From positions 22,456 to 86,455 of the forward strand of contig CAZFEN010000003.1 in NCBI GenBank assembly GCA_964517765.1: 64,000 bases of DNA. Direction: 5' to 3'. This DNA is from Hydromicrobium sp964517765. Its GTDB lineage: Bacteria; Actinomycetota; Humimicrobiia; Humimicrobiales; Humimicrobiaceae. The translations under genes and the position numbers were made by a program. Positions 17,532-25,073 of the stretch are shown here, one piece after another; the stretch's first letter is position 1; each line of letters opens with the position of its first letter. Under the pieces are notes generated by a model. It was not told the origin of the DNA. It saw nothing but the letters and a program-made list of their open reading frames with translations, and made no database searches.

Positions 17532-18290
17532 TTAAAGCCTTACATTTATCCCTTCGGATTTTAAATATTCCTTTGCTTCCCTTATCGTATTCTGTAGATA
17601 GTGAAAAATAGATGCAACAAGAACTGCATCGGCACCGGCATATTTTATTACATCTTTTAAGTGTTCCAGTTTCCCTGCACCGCCCGAAGCTATAACAGGA
17701 ATATTTACTATAGAAGTTACCCCTCCTGTAAGTTCGATATCATAACCATCCTTTGTTCCATCCCTGTCCATGCTTGTAAGAAGAATCTCACCGGCACCCA
17801 GTTCTTCTGCTTTTTTTGCCCATTCGAATACATTCATACCTGTAGGGGTCCTCCCTCCATTTATATATACTTCCCAGAAATTTTTACCTCTCTTCTTTGC
17901 ATCTATTGCGATCACTATGCACTGACTTCCAAAGATCCCGGATGCCCTGCTTATCAGAGAGGGGTCTTCGACTGCGGCAGTATTTATAGAGATCTTATCC
18001 GCACCTTTTTTTAATATCTCGCGTATATGCTCTATCTTGCTTATACCTCCTCCTATAGTATATGGTATAAACACTTTTTTAGCAGTTTTACTGGCAAGAT
18101 CGACTACTGTTCCTCTTTTTTCATGAGAAGCAGTTATATCCAGAAACACTATTTCATCAGCGCCTTCTCTATCATAAAAAGCTGCAAGTTCCACAGGATC
18201 ACCTGCATCTTTTATGTCTATAAAATGAATCCCTTTTACAACCCTGCCCTTGTCTACATCCAGACATGGGATTATTCTTTTAGTTATCAT
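17532..18290 (-). CDS. hisF: Imidazole glycerol phosphate synthase, cyclase subunit
   Basis: Condenses ammonia from HisH with PRFAR to give imidazole glycerol phosphate and AICAR. It is a (beta/alpha)8 barrel with RIIPCLDVDKGRVVKG at the N-terminus. Catalytic Asp11 is in that segment and the second catalytic Asp is in IVIAIDAKK near residue 130. An upstream in-frame ATG at 18305 gives five more residues. The ATG at 18288-18290 has GGAG at the right distance and starts at the family's usual MITKRIIPCLDV, giving 252 residues. It overlaps the end of hisA by 11 bases, so translation is probably coupled. Confidence 0.97.
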   Translation of the reverse strand: MITKRIIPCLDVDKGRVVKGIHFIDIKDAGDPVELAAFYDREGADEIVFLDITASHEKRGTVVDLASKTAKKVFIPYTIGGGISKIEHIREILKKGADKISINTAAVEDPSLISRASGIFGSQCIVIAIDAKKRGKNFWEVYINGGRTPTGMNVFEWAKKAEELGAGEILLTSMDRDGTKDGYDIELTGGVTSIVNIPVIASGGAGKLEHLKDVIKYAGADAVLVASIFHYLQNTIREAKEYLKSEGINVRL

Positions 18291-19026
18291 CTTTTTGAGC
18301 TCCAATCCTTATTGCTTCCCTTAAATTGATTTTATTTTCCCCTTCATATAATGCTTTTCCTATTATCACACCGGCAATACCCATGTTCTCGATTTCCTTT
18401 AGATTGATGATATCCTCGATCCTGCCTATACCTCCGGCAATTATAAATTTCATTCCGGAACTTTTTAAAATTTTTTTAATAAATTTTAGATTAACTCCCT
18501 CCAGCGTCCCGTCTCTTGATATATCGGTAACAATAACCTCGTTTGCACCTGACCGTTCCACTTTTTTTATTGATTCAAAAATACTATTTGCCGATTCTTT
18601 CTGCCAGCCGTTTTTAAATACCATCCCGTTTATACCATAATCAAGACTAATTATAACCTTATTTTTATAACCGGAGACGCATTTTTTAAGGAAATCCATA
18701 TCTTCTATGGCTCTGGTTCCCAGTATGACCTTATCTATACCATCATCAAGAACATCTCGTATTGTCTCATAATCCCTTATTCCACCGCCATATTGTATTT
18801 TTATATCTATTTTTTGTTTTATTTTAAGTGCAGCGTTTAGATTCTGATGCTTTCCGGTCCGTGCGCCATCCAGATCGATTACATGCAGCCATTCAGCACC
18901 TTCCTGCTTCCATTTTTCGGCAGCTTTCACCGGATCATCAAAATATTTCTTCAGTGTTCCGAAACTGCCCCCTGTCAGTCTCACACATGCACCATTTATT
19001 AGATCTATTGCAGGTATTATGGTCAC
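18280..19026 (-). CDS. hisA: ProFAR isomerase
   Basis: Isomerises ProFAR to PRFAR in histidine synthesis. It is a (beta/alpha)8 barrel with IIPAIDLINGACVRLTGG at the N-terminus (Asp at about residue 8) and VTDISRDGT holding the second catalytic Asp. A longer ATG start at 19053 exists, but it overlaps hisH by 31 bases. The GTG at 19024-19026 overlaps the hisH stop as GTGA, has an AAGGAAG ribosome site and begins at the family's usual N-terminus, so it is preferred; the product is then 248 residues. Confidence 0.96.
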   Translation of the reverse strand: MTIIPAIDLINGACVRLTGGSFGTLKKYFDDPVKAAEKWKQEGAEWLHVIDLDGARTGKHQNLNAALKIKQKIDIKIQYGGGIRDYETIRDVLDDGIDKVILGTRAIEDMDFLKKCVSGYKNKVIISLDYGINGMVFKNGWQKESANSIFESIKKVERSGANEVIVTDISRDGTLEGVNLKFIKKILKSSGMKFIIAGGIGRIEDIINLKEIENMGIAGVIIGKALYEGENKINLREAIRIGAQKDDN

Positions 19027-19643
19027 GATCTTCCTTCCCTTGCCATGGTCCAAAAGTTTTCCAGGACCTTTAAACCATCCATACTGCTTTTTTCCGGATG
19101 AAATTGGAATCCGTAAATATTTTCATATTCGATACTTGCCGTTATTTTCATTCCGTAATCAGCCGTACTGCTTATAATGCTTTTATTTTGCGGAATCACA
19201 TGATAGGAATGAACAAAATAAAAATTTTTTTCCTCCTCTATTCCGTAAAATATTTTACTTTCTTTTTTTAATATATTTAATTGGTTCCATCCTATATGCG
19301 GTACTTTAACGACAGAAGGTATCTTTTCGACAGAACCTTCCAATATGCCAAGTCCTGTGTTTCTGCCATTTTCCAGGCTATATTCAAACAGCAGCTGCAT
19401 CCCGAGGCATATTCCCAGAAAGATTTTCTTCCGTATATTATCTTTTAAGGTTTCTATAATGCCCAATTTCTCAAGATTTTTATATGCATCCCTGTACGCA
19501 CCCACACCTGGAAGTATCAATGCTCCGGCATTGTTTATGTCTTTTATATTGCTCGTCACCTTTATATCGGCACCAACTTTTTTAAAAGCATTTTCCACGC
19601 TGCTGATATTTCCCATATTGTAATTTATGATTGCGATATACAT
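19023..19643 (-). CDS. hisH: Imidazole glycerol phosphate synthase, glutamine amidotransferase subunit
   Basis: Class I glutamine amidotransferase that channels ammonia to HisF. The product is 206 residues. The nucleophile Cys79 is in FLGICLGMQLLFE, and the His182/Glu184 pair is in FQFHPEKSS. The oxyanion-loop PGVGAY is near residue 45. The stop codon overlaps the GTG start of hisA. An 81-base spacer separates it from hisB; I see no terminator there. Confidence 0.97.
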   Translation of the reverse strand: MYIAIINYNMGNISSVENAFKKVGADIKVTSNIKDINNAGALILPGVGAYRDAYKNLEKLGIIETLKDNIRKKIFLGICLGMQLLFEYSLENGRNTGLGILEGSVEKIPSVVKVPHIGWNQLNILKKESKIFYGIEEEKNFYFVHSYHVIPQNKSIISSTADYGMKITASIEYENIYGFQFHPEKSSMDGLKVLENFWTMAREGRS

Positions 19644-19724
19644 TTTTACTCCATTGCGTCACAAACCGCTACTTTATTTCTTGATTTATAAATAAGTACT
19701 GATTTTCCGAACCGATATCTGCTC

Positions 19725-20309
19725 TTATATTATACCTTTGGTCGAAGGTACGGTATCTGTACCCGATAATCTGGTCGCATCATACAGCGCTATACCAAAA
19801 GCCTTGAAGATTGCTTCTACTATATGATGGGAGTTCAATCCGGTGTTTTTATTTATGTGAAGATTAATAAAGCTATTGCTGGTAAGAGCCCTGAAAAACT
19901 CTTCTACCATAATAGTTTCCATCCCATCAATTTTTTCATAATCCATATCCACATTGTATTTAAGATAAGCTCTTCCGCCTGTATCGATAGATATTGCTAT
20001 TTCCGTTTCATCCATAGGTAATAAAATGTATCCGAATCTTTTTATCCCGCTTTTATTTTTTAAGCAGTCAAAAATAGCTTTGCCCAGGCAAATACCCACA
20101 TCCTCTATCAGATGATGACTGCCCACCTTCAAATCACCTGAGGCCCTGAGTTTCATATCAAACTTGCCATGTCTTATAAAACTTTCCAGTATATGATTAA
20201 AAAAAGGTATAGAAGTCTCGATATCAGATTTCCCGCTGCCATCCAGGTCAAATTCAAGCTTAATATCGGTTTCTTTTGTCTTTCTGATTATTTTTGTTTT
20301 TCTTTCCAT
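19725..20309 (-). CDS. hisB: Imidazoleglycerol-phosphate dehydratase
   Basis: Manganese-dependent dehydratase forming imidazole acetol phosphate. The monofunctional product is 194 residues, with no phosphatase domain fused. The paired metal-binding motifs are HHLIEDVGICLG and HHIVEAIFKAFG, and the N-terminus carries FFNHILESFIRHG. It starts 4 bases after hisG. The histidinol-phosphate phosphatase, hisC and hisD are not in the window. Confidence 0.97.
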   Translation of the reverse strand: MERKTKIIRKTKETDIKLEFDLDGSGKSDIETSIPFFNHILESFIRHGKFDMKLRASGDLKVGSHHLIEDVGICLGKAIFDCLKNKSGIKRFGYILLPMDETEIAISIDTGGRAYLKYNVDMDYEKIDGMETIMVEEFFRALTSNSFINLHINKNTGLNSHHIVEAIFKAFGIALYDATRLSGTDTVPSTKGII

Positions 20310-20313
20310 TATT

Positions 20314-20961
20314 TCATTTTATTACATTTTTAATTTTATTCATAAATTTACTTATTAAATCATATTTGACCCTGTAACTCGTAATATTTGCAATCAGTCT
20401 TGTAGTTGAAACAATAACTTCTTCCATTTCCATTAAATCATTCTCCTCCAGAGTTTTACCCGAAGCTGTAATATCCAGTATCTCATCGGCAATTCCTAAG
20501 GCAGGCGCCAGTTCTACCGAACCATAAAGTTTGATTATTTCTACCTGCATTCCCTTGCTGTCAAAATATTTTTTTGTAATATTGGGGTAGCTTGTTGCAA
20601 CTCTTATAGAGCCAAAATGTCTGTACTTCTCTTTTACTTTTTCCAGGTTGTCCTTTAGAGTAGCGAGGACTATCCTGCATTCTCCATTTTTCAGGTCAAG
20701 TAATTCATACACTTTGCTTTCTTTTTCCATCAGCATATCCTTACCCGAAAAGCCTATATCGCATGCGCCGTGTTCCACATAAACCGGAACATCCATGGGA
20801 CGCGATATTATATATTGTATTGCATCCTCTCCGGAATATACGGAAAGCTTTCTGTTATTTTCCATCAGGGATTTTACTTCAAATCCCGCTCTGCTTAATA
20901 TATCCAAACACTTATCAAATAAATAGCCTTTTGGGATTGCAATCTTAAATCCTTTTTTCAT
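20314..20961 (-). CDS. hisG: ATP phosphoribosyltransferase, short form
   Basis: First enzyme of histidine synthesis, joining ATP and PRPP. The 215-residue product lacks the C-terminal regulatory ACT-like domain of the long form, so it should need HisZ, which is encoded immediately upstream and overlaps it by 17 bases. Recognisable segments are KIAIPKGYLFDKCLDIL, DIGFSGKDML and the PRPP-binding EILDITASGKTLEEN. Most Actinomycetota use long-form HisG, as far as I recall, so the HisG/HisZ pair is noteworthy if the affiliation is right. Confidence 0.96.
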   Translation of the reverse strand: MKKGFKIAIPKGYLFDKCLDILSRAGFEVKSLMENNRKLSVYSGEDAIQYIISRPMDVPVYVEHGACDIGFSGKDMLMEKESKVYELLDLKNGECRIVLATLKDNLEKVKEKYRHFGSIRVATSYPNITKKYFDSKGMQVEIIKLYGSVELAPALGIADEILDITASGKTLEENDLMEMEEVIVSTTRLIANITSYRVKYDLISKFMNKIKNVIK

Positions 20962-22225
20962 CTTTCATCTCTTTTAAGAATTCGGTTATTGTTTTAACTT
21001 TCGTCATGTTATTTTTAAGATCTTTTATCTTTACATTTTTTAGGTCCTGTTTAAATTCAACAATCAAATCGCAATTCTTTTCTCTGGCAAAATTTTCATA
21101 ATCAGGTATGTCTTCAAAAGATAATTCGACTATGATACCATCATCCCGCAATTTGCCCGCTAATCCTATCAATTCCGCAGCATTAACATTTTTTACACCT
21201 ATTATTAAAATCTTTAATTTTCCCTTTAGTTCTATTTCGTTAACCGCTTTGTGTACCAGATCTATATCCAGTGCAAATCCGGTTGCAGGAACGTCCAATC
21301 CGAATTTTTTTATCAGTCCGTCATATCTCCCGCCGCTGCCTATTATATCGGTTATATTCGCTTGATAAACCTCGAATAAAAGCCCTGTATAATAATCAAA
21401 ATCTCTTATGATACTGAAATCGGTTACGAGGCATCCTTCATAATCAAGTCCCTTTAAAATACCGTATATTTCTTTTATGTAATTCAGGCTTTTAATTACT
21501 TTTTTTTCCTTTATTCCTGAAACCATATCGGATATTTTTTCGATACTGCTCTCCGGCTGTATCAATTTCAAAAAAATTTTTGCTTTGACTTTATTTTTCT
21601 TGCTTAGAAAATTTTCCAATGCCACAAAGTCTTTCGCAACTATTTTCTTCCTTATGTGTTCCCTGTCTTTCATATCCAGTTCAAACCAGTCGAACAATCC
21701 CTCTATAAATCCAATGTGTCCTAAACCTATTTTATAATCACGTAAATTCAGTCCGTCTAAAATATTTATTAATATGACCAGAATTTCTACATCTGACATT
21801 AAGGCATTCGAAGAGCCGATAAACTCGATGCCTGCCTGATTGTAAACTCTACTTACACCCTTTTGTATATCGGATTGCCGGAAAGAATCTGCAAAATAAC
21901 AAAATCTTACCGGGAGCTGATTTCTTTTTATTCGCATTCCCGTAAGTCTTGCCACCGGTATAGTCATGTCGGTTCTGAGAGATACCGGACTTCCGTCGAC
22001 ATCAAAAAAATTGATCAACTTATCTTTCCAATTTTTACCTGCTCCGATTGAAATATTTTTTGTAAATTCGATTATAGGAGTGTAAACTTCACCATAACCC
22101 CACAATTTGAACTTTCTTGCGATAATTTCTTTTATCCTATTTCTTTCTTCTATCTCAAAGGGGAATATATCTCTTAATCCGAAAGGTAACCTTACGATCT
22201 GGCTATCTTTTTTATTCTCAAACAT
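20945..22225 (-). CDS. hisZ: ATP phosphoribosyltransferase regulatory subunit
   Basis: HisRS-like protein that forms a hetero-octamer with short HisG and provides activation and histidine feedback. The 426 residues include the class II synthetase core: RTDMTIPVARL (motif 2 region), FRQSDIQKGVSRVYNQAGIEFIG in two parts, and GGRYDGLIKKFG (motif 3 region). The C-terminal part (about 325-426) resembles the HisRS anticodon-binding fold. Because it sits in a his operon next to short hisG, and motif 2 is diverged, HisZ is preferred over a true HisRS. It is the first gene after a good promoter. Confidence 0.9.
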   Translation of the reverse strand: MFENKKDSQIVRLPFGLRDIFPFEIEERNRIKEIIARKFKLWGYGEVYTPIIEFTKNISIGAGKNWKDKLINFFDVDGSPVSLRTDMTIPVARLTGMRIKRNQLPVRFCYFADSFRQSDIQKGVSRVYNQAGIEFIGSSNALMSDVEILVILINILDGLNLRDYKIGLGHIGFIEGLFDWFELDMKDREHIRKKIVAKDFVALENFLSKKNKVKAKIFLKLIQPESSIEKISDMVSGIKEKKVIKSLNYIKEIYGILKGLDYEGCLVTDFSIIRDFDYYTGLLFEVYQANITDIIGSGGRYDGLIKKFGLDVPATGFALDIDLVHKAVNEIELKGKLKILIIGVKNVNAAELIGLAGKLRDDGIIVELSFEDIPDYENFAREKNCDLIVEFKQDLKNVKIKDLKNNMTKVKTITEFLKEMKDEKRI

Positions 22226-22250
22226 TTTTTACGGACCCCCGGGATTTATA

Positions 22251-22279
22251 TATAAAGTAAGTATTTTATCATACTACAA
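22251..22279 (-). promoter_or_regulatory. Probable promoter of the his operon
   Basis: On the minus strand the -35 TTGTAG (22279-22274) and -10 TTTATA (22256-22251) are separated by 17 bases, about 25 bases upstream of the hisZ start. The -10 lies within an AT-only palindrome, TTTATATATAAA (22245-22256). A G-rich ribosome site precedes the ATG. Confidence 0.55.
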
Positions 22280-22295
22280 TGTTTTAAAAAAAGGT

Positions 22296-23939
22296 TTAAT
22301 TTTCAAAAATTTCAGGTATCCTGCTCAATCTGTCTTTTTCCGATATGGGCCTGCATTTTTCATCCACGGCTACACATTTACCATTCAAAAACATGGTTCT
22401 AATCGTTCCCTTTGCCGCCCTGACTCCGAATAAATGCGGAGCATCCAAAACACCTGACCTTATTGCTTTTGAGATTACTGCCGGAGAAATCAAAGGATCT
22501 TTGATTTTTTTATCTCTGCCCAGCATCTTTATCTTATCTATGATTAACTTTGCATCTGCAATCAATTCGGCTTTTCTTTCTTTTACCATTTTATCTGTCT
22601 TCATATCGGGACAGCCGTATAAACAATTTTCAATGACCTTTCTGGCTATTTTTACACTTGCTATAATATCTTCCGGTCTGGCAGCATGGTCCGCTTCACA
22701 ATACGCAACGACATGAATAATGTCAGGGTCAAGCTGCATTTGAAGAAAAGTAGAAGAAGCGAGCTGTCCTTTACTTTTATTAAAATCGGCAGGGTAGCTG
22801 TATAATCCGGCTCTTGTCTGCCTGATAGTCGTAAAATTATTATCATGAAGAGATTCTATGAGTTCCGTTTTGGCAAGCATTTTAGCCAGATCCATTACAA
22901 ACGATGTCTCGGGTGGAGTATTAAACATATATTGAGAAATATAAGTTTTTACTTCCATCATTTTAGCATTGTAAGCAGCAATATATGCCGCTGCCACAGC
23001 AATAGAATCAGGCGAATACCTCAGACTCCAGTGATGGGATTCGTTGACTTCTACAGGAACATTTCTTTCTGCATGCCATTTCATTACTGCTTGATTTTCG
23101 GCTATCGACTGCTCTAATTCTCTTCCGCTTCTATTATCGAGCTCATTGTACCAGCAAAGCGGAACGGCACACCATGCATTATTTATATTTTCCAGAAGCA
23201 CCTTTGCCATTCTCAAAATATCATTTGTGCCGCTGTAACATCTCATCAACGGATAGTTGCCGGTTCTAGATGCGAGATATAGATTTTTAAAATCTTTCTC
23301 ACTTCTTAAAGGAACTCCTCCTGCCCCATCCTGTCCGGGATCCATTTTGTCCTGATGGAAAAAAAATTCCTGAGTATTCTGATCCGGACCAATGGATATC
23401 ACATCCAGCACCCCGCTGAGCGAGATCTCTTTTATTCCTTTCACGGTTTCATCAAGAGTCGGCCTGCCGAAATGATGCCGTATCACGGGAAAAGGTTTGT
23501 TGTATTTGATTCTCTCTAAAATATTTTGAGGGGGGATCTTACCTTTTGTAAATACCTTCTTTTTACCTAAAAATTCTTCGATTTCCTCTATGCTTTCTTC
23601 ACCGGTAAAAATAACATCAAAAATACCAAGTTTTTTTGCAACTTCTGCAACGGGCTTTGTACTTCCCAGTATAAACACTTTTTTTGATGGATATGGTTCA
23701 TTGATTACTTTCTTTTTCAATTCCTTAAATACTGGCATGACGCTCTCCGGTGAAAGCCGATAGCTTACAGCTACTATATCAGGATCATACTCATCTATTT
23801 TCTGCTTCAAATAATCGATTTTACACGCAGAGCCTAAAAACATGGTATTATAGCCATGTTTATCGGATAAGTTTAAGAAATTCAAGATCCCTGCCACATG
23901 TACACAGCTGCCAATACAGGCACCGAGTATTTTTTTCAT
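22296..23939 (-). CDS. Single-chain glutamate-mutase-like B12 enzyme (S-E fusion), substrate unknown
   Basis: Probable adenosylcobalamin-dependent carbon-skeleton mutase. Residues 1-125 form a B12-binding Rossmann-like domain. IGSCVHVAG at 9-17 aligns with the IGSDCHAVG motif of clostridial glutamate mutase S (recalled, not searched); the axial His14 is kept but Asp is replaced by Cys12. Residues about 150-475 resemble the E-subunit barrel, and the C-terminus (ADAKLIIDKI at 461-470, SGVLDAP at 495-501, AAKG at 508-511) matches the E-subunit tail pattern. S and E are separate proteins in known glutamate mutases; here they are fused with S first. Positions expected to bind the glutamate carboxylates seem changed, so the substrate probably differs. 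It starts 10 bases after an opine-dehydrogenase-like gene. Confidence 0.8.
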   Translation of the reverse strand: MKKILGACIGSCVHVAGILNFLNLSDKHGYNTMFLGSACKIDYLKQKIDEYDPDIVAVSYRLSPESVMPVFKELKKKVINEPYPSKKVFILGSTKPVAEVAKKLGIFDVIFTGEESIEEIEEFLGKKKVFTKGKIPPQNILERIKYNKPFPVIRHHFGRPTLDETVKGIKEISLSGVLDVISIGPDQNTQEFFFHQDKMDPGQDGAGGVPLRSEKDFKNLYLASRTGNYPLMRCYSGTNDILRMAKVLLENINNAWCAVPLCWYNELDNRSGRELEQSIAENQAVMKWHAERNVPVEVNESHHWSLRYSPDSIAVAAAYIAAYNAKMMEVKTYISQYMFNTPPETSFVMDLAKMLAKTELIESLHDNNFTTIRQTRAGLYSYPADFNKSKGQLASSTFLQMQLDPDIIHVVAYCEADHAARPEDIIASVKIARKVIENCLYGCPDMKTDKMVKERKAELIADAKLIIDKIKMLGRDKKIKDPLISPAVISKAIRSGVLDAPHLFGVRAAKGTIRTMFLNGKCVAVDEKCRPISEKDRLSRIPEIFEN

Positions 23940-23949
23940 AACTTTATAA

Positions 23950-25053
23950 TTACTTTTTTCCTTTTGTTAGAATATCTCTTATCTCATCCAGATTTAATCC
24001 CTCCAGGCCAAGTGTGGAAATATTCCTGCCTGTCTTTCTAAAATCCTTTTTAAATATAGAACTGGCCATATTGATAAGTGAATCGATTATTGTAGTTTTT
24101 ACTTTAAGGATCTTTCCGAATTCAGAAATAGGCACCAGACTCATCGGGATATCTTCGGTTATATATCTTACATTTATAGTTATTGGAGCCATAATACCCA
24201 CATAGCCGGGATTACTATGAATCGCATCGAACAGATTATCTTCAACCACATTATAAGCCATCGATAACCATTCAATAGCCGAATATATATTGGCACACTT
24301 TAATTTTCTTGCGACCAATACTCTTTCTTCATCCACTGCCTCCAGGATTTTTACTACTGACTGTGTCACACCCTCTATATAAAATTGAAAATTTCCAAGA
24401 GTAGACTCTATGCGGCTTAAGTTAAGTATGGTAATGGCAGGATGGAAAACTGCACCCATATTATTAAAACTTGTTTCAATCACGCTCCTGGCAGGGATAA
24501 ACTCCGGAAATGCTTCGTTTAATCTCCTGACTACCATTTCAGTTTTTTTTGAAGATATTGCAGCTACGGGTATTGCCTGTTTTATTCTGAATATTCTTGC
24601 CGTAGCCGGACCCATACCTCTGCTTGCATAAATAAAAGTTTGTGCTTCAGCTATTGTAATATCCTTATTATTACCTTCTTTCCGTAAAACATTCAGAAAT
24701 TCCAGAGCACCGCATGTTCTTCCGGGATTCAATACTACTATCTGATTCTCTTTTAGATACGGCGCACACAGGCGGGCAATAAAAGCATGGCCATTTGCCG
24801 GCACGACAACCATAATTATATCCACGCCTTTTATTGCCTTCTCGATGTCACTGGTAATTATATTAAGTTTACCAAAACCTTTTATTTCACCTTCAAGCTC
24901 GATCCCCTTCATCTTTTTTATTGGTTGAATTCTTGAAAATGTTCTATTGTAAAGGTTTACTTTGAAACCTTTTATTGCCAGATGAGCGGCTACCGCTTTC
25001 CCACCATGACCTGCCCCTATTACTGCAAATTTTAAATCATGCATATGATTCAT
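23950..25053 (-). CDS. Opine/octopine-dehydrogenase-family NAD(P) oxidoreductase
   Basis: The product is 367 residues with an N-terminal Rossmann domain: the dinucleotide motif VIGAGHGGKAVAAHL is at 11-25 and VVVPANGHA follows at about 82-90. The C-terminal helical domain resembles the octopine/nopaline dehydrogenase family, with the catalytic-type His204 in FNNMGAVFHPA. Relatives reductively join an amino acid and a 2-oxo acid, or run the reverse, and are structurally close to ketopantoate reductase. The true substrate is unknown. An AGGAG site is only 2 bases from the first ATG and 11 from the ATG at 25044, so either could start. It is 20 bases after dnaE and 10 bases before the B12 mutase. 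Confidence 0.85.
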   Translation of the reverse strand: MNHMHDLKFAVIGAGHGGKAVAAHLAIKGFKVNLYNRTFSRIQPIKKMKGIELEGEIKGFGKLNIITSDIEKAIKGVDIIMVVVPANGHAFIARLCAPYLKENQIVVLNPGRTCGALEFLNVLRKEGNNKDITIAEAQTFIYASRGMGPATARIFRIKQAIPVAAISSKKTEMVVRRLNEAFPEFIPARSVIETSFNNMGAVFHPAITILNLSRIESTLGNFQFYIEGVTQSVVKILEAVDEERVLVARKLKCANIYSAIEWLSMAYNVVEDNLFDAIHSNPGYVGIMAPITINVRYITEDIPMSLVPISEFGKILKVKTTIIDSLINMASSIFKKDFRKTGRNISTLGLEGLNLDEIRDILTKGKK

Positions 25054-25073
25054 AGCTCCTTCTATTTTTTTAT

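Noticed and set aside
20945..22225. True histidyl-tRNA synthetase
   Set aside because: Location as first gene of a his operon and overlap with short-form hisG fit HisZ; a separate hisS would be expected elsewhere.
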